A stretch of DNA of 60,676 bases. It comes from Pseudogulbenkiania sp. GTDB taxonomy: Bacteria; Pseudomonadota; Gammaproteobacteria; Burkholderiales; Chromobacteriaceae. A program made the translations under genes and the position numbers. The notes below the pieces were generated by a model. That model made no database searches, had not been told where the DNA came from, and saw nothing but the letters and a program-made list of their open reading frames with translations. Positions 25,489 through 34,759 of the stretch are shown in pieces. The stretch covers positions 38,291 to 98,966 of the forward strand of contig JAGLBD010000004.1 of assembly GCA_018260425.1 (NCBI GenBank), given 5' to 3'. Position 1 is the first letter of the stretch, and each line of letters begins with the position of its first letter.

Positions 25489-26934
25489 TCAGGGGGTGCC
25501 GGGTGTCAATACGGAGCGCTGGCGAAAGCGTTGACCCTGCCGTAGCCCGCTTTCCAGTAGTTCTCCCAGTAATGCCATACCGGTGCGGTGACGCAAGCGG
25601 TCATAAAAGCTGGCATTGAGCCGCAGCGCATTGGCGGGGGCCGGGCTTGAGGCATGAAACAGCCGTGACGGCGCAAAATGGATGCCCTGTTGCATGGCGG
25701 CCGGGAGCAAGGCGCTGCTGTCGATGCTGTCGGGCAGTTCGACCCACAGAAAATAACCGCCCTCCGGTTCACTGACCCGGCTTCCCTCCGGAAAACATTC
25801 CAGCACTCTTTCCTGCATGGCAACACAGCGTGCCCGCAGCTCGATGCGCAGCGAGGCGAGGACTTCCTCGTGCCGCCCGCTGGCCAGTACCCGGGCCAGT
25901 GCCATCTGGCTCGGCATCGGGGTGCCCAGTGAGCTGCACAGTTTCAGGCTGGCCAGCGTATCACTGAAGCGACCTCCGGCAATCCAGCCTACCCGGTGGC
26001 CGGGCGCCAGTGACTTGCTGAACGAGGAGCAGTGCATGACCCAGCCTTCGGTGTCGAAGCGTTTGAGCGGAGCCGGCGGCTGGTTGGAAAAATACAGTTC
26101 CCGATAGGTGTCGTCTTCGATCAGGGCAACCTGATAACGATGGGCCAGTCGTACCAGCGCCTCCTTGGTCGCCATGTCCAGACAGCGTCCGGTCGGGTGA
26201 TGGTAATTGGCCATCAGCAGCAGGGCGGCAGGCCGCTCATTGGCGAACAGGGCTTCCACCATGGCGGTGAGACGTTCACCATCGTGTTGCCAAGGCAGTA
26301 CATGCAGCGCCGTGTCCAGATGCCCAAGTTGATCCAGTACCGCCGGGAAGGCCGGGGTGATGGCCGCAATGTTGTTGCGGCCACTGTCGCGCAAGGCGGC
26401 GCGAATGGCCAGCGACAGCGCTTCCATGCCGCCACAGGTAATCAGCAACTCGTCACCGTCCAGCAAGGTGCCCTGCGACAGATAGTGCAGGGCCAGCGTG
26501 CGACGCAGCTCTTCCAGCCCCTGCACCGGCATATCCATCAGGCGGTCCGGGTAGTCTTGCAGGATGGCGGCCAGTGCCCGGTTCATCAGTGACGGATCGA
26601 GCAGGGCCGGGTTGACGAAGGGCGATCCCCACGGCATGGGCAGGGCCATGGTGAGGTGTTCGATGCGGATGCCCTGTGCGCGTTCGGCGGCATTGAGTCG
26701 TTGCGCCAACGGGTCTTTGTTGCGTCGTTGCGGCAGGACCCGGAAACCCGAGCGCGGGCAGGCCTCTATCAGCCCGAGCCGCTCAAGCTCGCCATAGGCA
26801 CGTTGGGCGGTGGTCATGCTGACCTGATGGTCCTGACAGACTTTGCGCAAGGAGGGCATCCGGTCGCCTGCCAGCAAGTGTCCCTGCTCGATGCCATGCA
26901 CGAACAGGGACTTGAGTTGCTCTGACTTGTTCAA
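25489..26934 (-). CDS. MocR-type PLP-dependent regulator (GntR-HTH plus aminotransferase fold)
   Basis: A 481-residue chimera: N-terminal GntR winged HTH (residues ~1-70, PSLRKVCQDHQVSMTTAQRAYGELERLGLIEACPRSGFRV) and a fold-type I aminotransferase domain with the PLP Lys307 in SSFSKSLAPGHRVGW. MocR proteins usually control a linked metabolic or transport gene in response to PLP or an amino acid. Here the neighbours downstream are two acetyltransferases. The TTG at 26934 is chosen because it has TTTGGAGA upstream and completes the HTH; it lies directly after the ccoG stop, which makes read-through from ccoG likely. Confidence 0.93.
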   Translation of the reverse strand: MNKSEQLKSLFVHGIEQGHLLAGDRMPSLRKVCQDHQVSMTTAQRAYGELERLGLIEACPRSGFRVLPQRRNKDPLAQRLNAAERAQGIRIEHLTMALPMPWGSPFVNPALLDPSLMNRALAAILQDYPDRLMDMPVQGLEELRRTLALHYLSQGTLLDGDELLITCGGMEALSLAIRAALRDSGRNNIAAITPAFPAVLDQLGHLDTALHVLPWQHDGERLTAMVEALFANERPAALLLMANYHHPTGRCLDMATKEALVRLAHRYQVALIEDDTYRELYFSNQPPAPLKRFDTEGWVMHCSSFSKSLAPGHRVGWIAGGRFSDTLASLKLCSSLGTPMPSQMALARVLASGRHEEVLASLRIELRARCVAMQERVLECFPEGSRVSEPEGGYFLWVELPDSIDSSALLPAAMQQGIHFAPSRLFHASSPAPANALRLNASFYDRLRHRTGMALLGELLESGLRQGQRFRQRSVLTPGTP

Positions 26935-28299
26935 TCAATCTCCAAAGAAGCGAGTCTTTTCACGCAGGACCGGCGCGGCTTTGCCGGCTTCGCTGACCAG
27001 AACCCAGACGGTGTGGCTACCCTTTTCCACCGTGTCCGGGGGAGCCTGCAGGCGTACCGCCACCGTTTCGGTGGAGGTGGGGGCCAGGCGCACCGAGTCT
27101 TGGTCGCCCACCAGTTTGATGCCGGGCAGGCCTTCGGCGCTCAGGGAGTACACCCGCGGGGTTTCACTGGTGTTGGTCAAACGCAGAATATAACTGTTTT
27201 CCAGTAAGCCGTCGTCGGTCTCGCGTGTCAGATAACCGCGGTCACGCATCACGTCCATCTTGATATCGGAGCGCAACGACCAGCCGATGCCCGAGCCAAT
27301 GAAGATGGTGGCCAGAATGGCGCTGTAGACCAGTACGCGCGGACGGCGCATGCGGCGACCGATCTCGCTTTCCGGGTACTTGCCCTGCAAGGCCGATTCC
27401 GTGGTGTAGCGGATCAGGCCGCGCGGTGCGGCAATCTTGTCCATCACCTGATCGCAGGCGTCGATGCAGGCGGCGCAGCCAATGCATTCATACTGCAGTC
27501 CCTGACGGATATCGATACCGGTCGGGCAGACCTGCACGCAAATGCCGCAGTCGATACAGTCGCCGCTGGCTTTGCCGCCTTCCTTGCGACGTGCGCCACG
27601 CGGTTCGCCGCGTTGGCTGTCGTAGCTGATAACCAGCGTGTCGTTATCGAACATCACCCCCTGAAAGCGTGCGTAGGGGCACATATGGGTGCAGACCTTT
27701 TCGCGCAATACGCCGGCCAGTAGCCAGGTGAATACTGCGTAGAACAGAATCCAGAAGCCTTCCCACGGACCATAGTTCAGGGACGGCAATGCGGCCATCA
27801 AGTCACGGATCGGGGTGAAGTAGCCGGTCAGTGTCATCCCGGTCCACAGGGAAAACACGATCATGATGGTGTGCTTGAGGGTGCGGCGCAGGCTGCGCTC
27901 CAGCGTGGCGGGCCCGGCGTCGCGTTTCATGCGGGCCTTGCGGTCGCCTTCGACCAGTCGCTCTATCCACAGCATGATCTGGGTATAGACCGTTTGTGGA
28001 CAGGAGTAGCCGCACCACAGCCGTCCGGCCAGCGTGGTCCAGAGAAACAGTCCGAACGCACACACCATCAGCAGCGCGGACAGATAGATCAGGTCTTCAG
28101 GCCAGAAAGTGGCACCAAAGACGAAGAAACGGTGATTGGCGAGGTCCAGCCAGACGGCTTGACGCTGGTTCCAGGTCAGCCATGGCAGGGCAAAGAACAC
28201 CAGTTGAGTCAGGATGACCATGGCCACGCGCACGGTATTGAAGCGGCCGGTAGTCAGGCGAGGATAAATCTTGATAGGGACGGCAGTGGTATTTGTCAT
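26935..28299 (-). CDS. ccoG: Cytochrome c oxidase accessory protein CcoG
   Basis: Inner-membrane iron-sulfur protein (FixG/RdxA/CcoG) needed for copper reduction during cbb3 oxidase assembly; 454 residues. Several hydrophobic helices occupy the N-terminal half, with CGYSCPQTVY and CTHMCPYARFQ; two ferredoxin-type 4Fe-4S motifs follow (CIDCGICVQVCPTG and CIGCAACIDACDQV), then one more helix and a C-terminal periplasmic Ig-like domain. The structural ccoNOQP genes are not in the window. No FNR-like TTGAT-N4-ATCAA site was seen in the 122-base upstream spacer. Confidence 0.97.
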   Translation of the reverse strand: MTNTTAVPIKIYPRLTTGRFNTVRVAMVILTQLVFFALPWLTWNQRQAVWLDLANHRFFVFGATFWPEDLIYLSALLMVCAFGLFLWTTLAGRLWCGYSCPQTVYTQIMLWIERLVEGDRKARMKRDAGPATLERSLRRTLKHTIMIVFSLWTGMTLTGYFTPIRDLMAALPSLNYGPWEGFWILFYAVFTWLLAGVLREKVCTHMCPYARFQGVMFDNDTLVISYDSQRGEPRGARRKEGGKASGDCIDCGICVQVCPTGIDIRQGLQYECIGCAACIDACDQVMDKIAAPRGLIRYTTESALQGKYPESEIGRRMRRPRVLVYSAILATIFIGSGIGWSLRSDIKMDVMRDRGYLTRETDDGLLENSYILRLTNTSETPRVYSLSAEGLPGIKLVGDQDSVRLAPTSTETVAVRLQAPPDTVEKGSHTVWVLVSEAGKAAPVLREKTRFFGD

Positions 28300-28349
28300 G
28301 GCAGCAGATCGTTGTCATACGAGATGCCACGATTTGACTCCAGAGGGAG

Positions 28350-28379
28350 CGGCAGGACAATGCACAGATTGTCCTGCCG
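28350..28379. repeat. Perfect 12-bp inverted repeat between marC and ccoG
   Basis: CGGCAGGACAAT (28350-28361) and ATTGTCCTGCCG (28368-28379) are perfectly complementary around a 6-base loop. There is no T tract on the minus strand, so it is not a classical terminator. It may be a leader hairpin of ccoG, a stabilising marC 3' hairpin or an operator. Confidence 0.65.
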
Positions 28380-28421
28380 AAAAGAGTACAGATCGGGATT
28401 TCGTGATAACAGATCGTGCGC

Positions 28422-29051
28422 TCAGCGTACCAGTTGCGGGAACAGGCGGTAGATGCCGTCCACGACAATCTCGACCGAGACTGCCGCCAGCAGCATGCCC
28501 ATTACCCGGTTGACGATATTGATACCGGTCTGGCCGAGGATGCGGCTGATCGGCGAGGCCATGACCAGAGCGCAGTAACTGGTGATGGCGATCAACAGGC
28601 CGCTGATCACCAGATAGGCCAGCTGGACCCAGGAGGTGGCGGTCGAGGAATAAATGATCACCGTGGAAATCGTCCCCGGCCCGGTCATCAGCGGGATGGC
28701 CATCGGCACCACGGCAATATTGGTCTTGGACTCGGCCTCGGCGCGTTCCACCTTGGTGGTCTTGGTGGTTTCCGGTTTCGCATTCATCAACGTGATGGCG
28801 ATGAGCATGACCAACAGGCCACCGCCGACCTGGAACGAACCGATGCTGATGCCGAGGAATTGCAGCAAACTGTCGCCGACCAAGGCAAACAGCACCAGAA
28901 TCACCGCGATGGCAATGGCGGTGGCCCGGGCGGTTTTTTTGCGCTCCTGCTGGCTGTGGGTTGGGGTAAGACTGATGAAAATCGGTATGGCCCCCAAGGG
29001 GTTGACCAGCACCAGAAGTGCAATAAAGATCTTGGCGATTTCCATTTCCAT
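28422..29051 (-). CDS. MarC family membrane protein (NAAT transporter)
   Basis: A 209-residue integral membrane protein of the MarC/NAAT family with about six helices (FIALLVLVNPLGAIPIFISL, IAIAVILVLFALVG, VGGGLLVMLIAITLMNA, MAIPLMTGPGTISTVIIY and others). Some members move neutral amino acids; many have no known substrate, so the function is left open. Two in-frame ATGs (29051 and 29045) are possible starts with a weak GAAGG upstream. The terminator behind dapE separates it from that operon. Confidence 0.93.
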   Translation of the reverse strand: MEMEIAKIFIALLVLVNPLGAIPIFISLTPTHSQQERKKTARATAIAIAVILVLFALVGDSLLQFLGISIGSFQVGGGLLVMLIAITLMNAKPETTKTTKVERAEAESKTNIAVVPMAIPLMTGPGTISTVIIYSSTATSWVQLAYLVISGLLIAITSYCALVMASPISRILGQTGINIVNRVMGMLLAAVSVEIVVDGIYRLFPQLVR

Positions 29052-29098
29052 GATGGGCGAGCTACCTTCAGTTTTGTGTTGTCTTCACTGGTGCAACG

Positions 29099-29126
29099 AA
29101 AAAGACATGGGCGAGTGGCCCATGTC
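29099..29126 (-). terminator. Terminator after dapE
   Basis: GACATGGGC (29104-29112) pairs with GCCCATGTC (29118-29126) around a 5-base loop, followed on the minus strand by TTTTT. It ends the arsC-like/dapE transcript before marC. Confidence 0.85.
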
Positions 29127-29202
29127 CTTGTTGCTTGTCATTTTGCCGTCAGTGTAGTCGGGTCATGCGTCAATATCTTTGCGCTATGACAATCCGCATG
29201 TC

Positions 29203-30680
<1,478 letters not shown>

Positions 30681-30763
30681 GATGTCGCAATCGGGTGGGG
30701 GTCACGGGAGGGCTTATTTTGCGGGTGTTTGGACGGCAGGTAAAGAGGAGGGAGGGGGTAAAC

Positions 30764-30794
30764 CCCTCCGGTACCGGGTGAAGGCACCGGAGGG
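30764..30794 (-). terminator. Putative terminator of fadD
   Basis: CCCTCCGGT (30764-30772) and ACCGGAGGG (30786-30794) form a perfect 9-bp stem just downstream of the fadD stop. Only three T residues follow on the minus strand, so the strength is uncertain. Confidence 0.55.
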
Positions 30795-30802
30795 ATAAAG
30801 GG

Positions 30803-32482
30803 TCAAACAGGCTGGCGCGGAACTTCGGCGTCACGCAGGGCGCGGCGCAGGATCTTGCCGACGTTGGTTTTGGGGAGTTCGGTCCGGAATTCGACGGACT
30901 TGGGCACCTTGTAACCGGTCAGGTTGGCGCGACAGTGAGTGATGACATCCTTTTCGGTCAGGGCCGGATCTTTCTTTACCACGAAGATCTTCACTACTTC
31001 ACCGGACTTCTCGTCGGGGATGCCGATGCAGGCCACTTCCAGAACACCGGGGTGACTGGCGACGACGTCCTCAATCTCGTTCGGGTAGACGTTGAAGCCC
31101 GAGACCAGAATCATGTCCTTCTTGCGGTCCACCAGCTTGATGAAGCCATCCGGTGTCACGACGGCCATGTCGCCGGTGGCCAGGTAGCCTTGTGCGTCGA
31201 TGATCTTGGCGGTGTCTTCCGGACGATTCCAGTAGCCCTTCATGACCTGCGGGCCCTTGACGCACAGTTCGCCCGATTCGCCACGAGCGACCGGTTTGCC
31301 TTCCGGGTCGCGGATTTCAATGTCGGTGGATGGGATCGGTACCCCGATGGTGCCGTTGTAATCGCTCAGGTTCATCGGGTTGATGCAGACCGCCGGCGAG
31401 GCTTCAGTCAGGCCGTAGGCTTCGATCAGGGCGACGCCGGTAATTTCACGCCATTTGTCGGCCACGGCCTTTTGTACCGCCATGCCGCCGCCCAGCACCA
31501 GTCGCCAGGTCGAGAAATCAACCGTTTTGAAGTCGGGGTGGTGGATGAGGGCATTGAACAGGGTGTTCACCCCGGTCATCGAGGTGACCTTGTACTTCTT
31601 GATCTCCTTGATGAAGCCCGGAATGTCGCGCGGGTTGGTGATCAGCACATTCAGGGCGCCCAGCTCGGTGAATACCATCAGGTTCGCGGTCAGCGAGAAG
31701 ATATGGTAGAGCGGCAGGGCGGTAATGATGATTTCTTCGCCTTCGCGTACCGTGCCTTTGACCCAGGCGCCGGCTTGCAGCATGTTGGCGATAATGTTGC
31801 GGTGAACCAGCATGGCGCCCTTGGAGACGCCGGTGGTGCCGCCGGTATACTGCAGGAAGGCAATGTCTTCATGGCCGATTTCGACCGGCGTGAACGGGGT
31901 GCGCGCACCGGCGGCCAGTGCGTCGTTGAAGCGCACGGTATGGGGCAGGCGCCACGGCGGAACCATCTTTTTGATCTTGCGTACCACGAAGTTGACGAGC
32001 ATGCCGCGCAGGCCAAGCATGTCACCGATCGACGCAATGATGATATTCTTGATGCCGGTGCGGGGCAGGACGTCTTCGAGGACGCTGGCAAAATTCTCCA
32101 GAATGATGATGGTGTCGCAGCCGGCGTCGTTCAGCTGGTGTTCCAGCTCGCGTGGCGTGTACAGCGGGTTGACGTTGACGACGGTCATCCCGGCACGCAA
32201 GATGCCGAACACGCTGACAGGGTACTGCAACAGGTTGGGCATCATCACCGCGACCCGTGATCCTTTGCTCAGTTTCAGGGTGTTTTGCAGGTAGGATGCA
32301 AACTGGCGCGAAAGGGCGTCAAGCTCGCCGTAGCTGATGATCTTGTCCATGTTGGCCATGGCCGGGCGGTCGCGAAAACGCTCTACACTGCGTTCGAACA
32401 CCTCTACCACGGACGAGAAGGAGTTGATGTCGATCTCGTGGGCAACGCCAGCTTGGTAATTGTCAAGCCAAATCTTTTCCAT
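30803..32482 (-). CDS. fadD: Long-chain fatty acid-CoA ligase
   Basis: AMP-forming ligase that activates fatty acids for beta-oxidation or membrane use; 559 residues. ATP/AMP motif YTGGTTGVSKGAMLVHRN, the later EAYGLTEASPAVC, GDMAVVTPDGFIKLVDRKKDMI and the C-terminal Lys region in PKTNVGKILRRALRD are present. The ATG at 32482 (MEKIWLDNYQ) matches the family N-terminus and has GGAG upstream; an ATG six codons earlier is less likely. Confidence 0.96.
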   Translation of the reverse strand: MEKIWLDNYQAGVAHEIDINSFSSVVEVFERSVERFRDRPAMANMDKIISYGELDALSRQFASYLQNTLKLSKGSRVAVMMPNLLQYPVSVFGILRAGMTVVNVNPLYTPRELEHQLNDAGCDTIIILENFASVLEDVLPRTGIKNIIIASIGDMLGLRGMLVNFVVRKIKKMVPPWRLPHTVRFNDALAAGARTPFTPVEIGHEDIAFLQYTGGTTGVSKGAMLVHRNIIANMLQAGAWVKGTVREGEEIIITALPLYHIFSLTANLMVFTELGALNVLITNPRDIPGFIKEIKKYKVTSMTGVNTLFNALIHHPDFKTVDFSTWRLVLGGGMAVQKAVADKWREITGVALIEAYGLTEASPAVCINPMNLSDYNGTIGVPIPSTDIEIRDPEGKPVARGESGELCVKGPQVMKGYWNRPEDTAKIIDAQGYLATGDMAVVTPDGFIKLVDRKKDMILVSGFNVYPNEIEDVVASHPGVLEVACIGIPDEKSGEVVKIFVVKKDPALTEKDVITHCRANLTGYKVPKSVEFRTELPKTNVGKILRRALRDAEVPRQPV

Positions 32483-32712
32483 AGGGTCAGGCTTCTCCAT
32501 CGTGCTGATATATGACTTTTCGCGCCGGCCTTGGCCAACGAAAGTTATCGCTAGTTATTATGATTTTTTGATTTTTACTTTGTCTTCATTCGGCGTTTAG
32601 CATGACACCGAACGGTGGTAATTTACAGGAAGTGAATTCAGGACGTAAAGTATAGTGTGGTGCTCTGCCGGCGTGGCCGGGGGCATCGGTTTTCTTTTCT
32701 CCGGGAATAGGT

Positions 32713-32758
32713 TACAATTCCGGTGTTTAGGGATGGGCGTTTCGCCCATTTTTTATTT
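32713..32758 (+). promoter_or_regulatory. rimP leader: promoter and terminator-like hairpin
   Basis: TACAAT (32713-32718) with a weak -35 (TTTTCT, 17-base spacer) is followed within 15 bases by ATGGGCG-TTT-CGCCCAT and a run of T residues (32733-32754), directly before the rimP ribosome-binding site. As drawn this is an intrinsic terminator in the leader of the rimP-nusA-infB operon, so it may attenuate transcription. A rimP leader with premature termination has been proposed in other proteobacteria; its relation to this one is inferred. Confidence 0.6.
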
Positions 32759-32770
32759 GTGGAAAAAGCA

Positions 32771-33196
32771 ATGGATGTTCGTTTGCTGCTAGATGGCACC
32801 CTGTCGGGCCTGGGTTACGAGCTCGTCGACTTCGAGATGACCCCCGGTGGCGGTTTTCGGGTCTTTATCGACAAAGTCGGTGGTATCACCGTGGAAGATT
32901 GCGTGTCGGTCAGTAACCATCTGACCCGCCTCTTCATGGTGGAAAATGTCGAATACGAACGCCTGGAGGTTTCGTCTCCGGGTCTGGACCGTCCTCTCAA
33001 GAAAGAGGCGGATTTCGTGCGTTTCAAAGGCCAGCTCTGCAAGGTGCGTACCCGCATGCCTGTCGAGCAGCAAAAGAAATTTACCGGTCGCATCACCAGC
33101 TTTGAAGAGGGCAACCTCACGCTGGAAGTGGACGGCCGCATGGTGGTTATTCCGTTTGCCAATATTGATAAGGCCAGGCTTGAGCCTGAGTTCTGA
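32771..33196 (+). CDS. rimP: Ribosome maturation factor RimP
   Basis: Needed for 30S subunit maturation; 141 residues from the ATG at 32771, with GGAAAAAG upstream. Family signatures include [36 protein letters not shown] and the [18 protein letters not shown] motif. A frame from 32723 would run through the leader hairpin and is rejected. First gene of the rimP-nusA-infB unit. Confidence 0.96.
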   Translation: MDVRLLLDGTLSGLGYELVDFEMTPGGGFRVFIDKVGGITVEDCVSVSNHLTRLFMVENVEYERLEVSSPGLDRPLKKEADFVRFKGQLCKVRTRMPVEQQKKFTGRITSFEEGNLTLEVDGRMVVIPFANIDKARLEPEF

Positions 33197-33244
33197 TCAG
33201 GGCGGCAATAACGCCAAGCAAAGGACAAAAATTCGGAGGATTGC

Positions 33245-34723
33245 ATGAGTCGCGAGATTTTGTTGCTGGTTGACGCCCTGGCTAGCGAGAAGAACGTCAG
33301 CAAGGATGTTGTGTTTTCCGCGCTTGAACTGGCGCTGGCTTCGGCCACCAAGAAGAAGTTTGCCGACGAGGACGTGGATGTCCGTGTCGAGATTGACCGT
33401 CATACCGGTCAACATCAGAGTTTCCGCCGCTGGACCGTGGTGGAAGACGATCTGCTGGAGTTTGAAGAGCGTGAATTGACGCTGGCGGATGCTCGCGAAC
33501 GTGATCCCCGTGTCGAAATCGGCGGTGTGATTGAAGAGGCGATGGAAGCGGTCGAGTTCGGCCGTATCGGCGCCCAGACAGCCAAGCAAGTCATTCTGCA
33601 GAAAATTCGCGACGCCGAGCGCGAGCAGCTGCTGAACGACTTCCTGCAGCGCCGCGAACATATCGTTACCGGTACGGTCAAACGTATCGAACGCGGCAAT
33701 GCGATTGTCGAGTGCGGCAAGCTGGAAGCCCTGCTGCCGCGCGACCAGATGATTCCGAAGGAAAACCTGCGCGTGGGCGACCGCGTCAAGGCTTTCCTGT
33801 TGCGCATCGACCGTATGGGTCGTGGTCCGCAGCTGGTGTTGTCCCGCACGGCACGCGAGTTCCTGGTCAAACTGTTTGAACTGGAAGTGCCCGAGATCGA
33901 TGAAGGCATGCTGGAGATCAAGGAGTCGGCCCGTGACCCGGGTATGCGCGCCAAGATCGCCGTCAAGGCCAACGATCCGCGCATCGACCCGCAAGGTACC
34001 TGCATCGGCGTGCGCGGTTCCCGCGTACAGGCCGTGACCCAGGAACTGGCTGGCGAGCGCATCGATATCGTGCTGTGGGCTCCGGAGCCGGCCGAGTTCG
34101 TCATGAACGCGCTGTCCCCGGCAGAAGTGAACCGTATCCTGATCGATGAAGAAAATCACGCGATGGATGTGGTGGTGGAGGAAGACCAACTGGCGCTGGC
34201 CATCGGCCGTAGCGGACAGAACGTCAAGCTGGCAGCAGAGCTGACGGGTTGGTATCTGAACATCATGACGGTGACCGAGGCTGAAGAGAAGCATCAGGAA
34301 GAGGATGCGGCGTTGCGCAACCTGTTCATGAAGCACCTCGATGTTACCGAAGAGGTTGCGGCCCAGCTGGTGCAGGAAGGCTTTGCCGCTCTCGAAGAAG
34401 TGGCTTATGTACCGATTGCCGAAATGCTCGAGATCGAGGGTTTCGACGAGGCGATGGTCAACGACCTGCGCAGCCGTGCACGTGATGCACTGCTGACTCA
34501 GGCCATCGCGTCGGAAGAGAAACTGGAAATGGTGTCCGAAGATCTCCGTGAAATGGAAGGTCTGGACGCCGAGCTCGTGCGCAAGCTGGCTGAGAATGGC
34601 GTGACCACGCGTGATGATCTGGCTGACCTGGCTGTGGACGATCTCGTGGAGATGACCGGCATGGAGGCTGAAACAGCCCGTACGGTGATCATGAAGGCAC
34701 GCGAGCACTGGTTCGAACAGTGA
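33245..34723 (+). CDS. nusA: Transcription termination/antitermination factor NusA
   Basis: RNA polymerase-bound factor controlling pausing, termination and antitermination; 492 residues. N-terminal RNAP-binding domain, S1 domain ([19 protein letters not shown]), two KH domains ([32 protein letters not shown]) and two C-terminal acidic repeats typical of proteobacterial NusA (about 350-492). The start has GGAGG upstream. It lies between rimP and infB as in most proteobacteria. Confidence 0.97.
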   Translation: MSREILLLVDALASEKNVSKDVVFSALELALASATKKKFADEDVDVRVEIDRHTGQHQSFRRWTVVEDDLLEFEERELTLADARERDPRVEIGGVIEEAMEAVEFGRIGAQTAKQVILQKIRDAEREQLLNDFLQRREHIVTGTVKRIERGNAIVECGKLEALLPRDQMIPKENLRVGDRVKAFLLRIDRMGRGPQLVLSRTAREFLVKLFELEVPEIDEGMLEIKESARDPGMRAKIAVKANDPRIDPQGTCIGVRGSRVQAVTQELAGERIDIVLWAPEPAEFVMNALSPAEVNRILIDEENHAMDVVVEEDQLALAIGRSGQNVKLAAELTGWYLNIMTVTEAEEKHQEEDAALRNLFMKHLDVTEEVAAQLVQEGFAALEEVAYVPIAEMLEIEGFDEAMVNDLRSRARDALLTQAIASEEKLEMVSEDLREMEGLDAELVRKLAENGVTTRDDLADLAVDDLVEMTGMEAETARTVIMKAREHWFEQ

Positions 34724-34759
34724 GCCTGCGGAAGTATTTGACGCAATTTGGGAATACGA

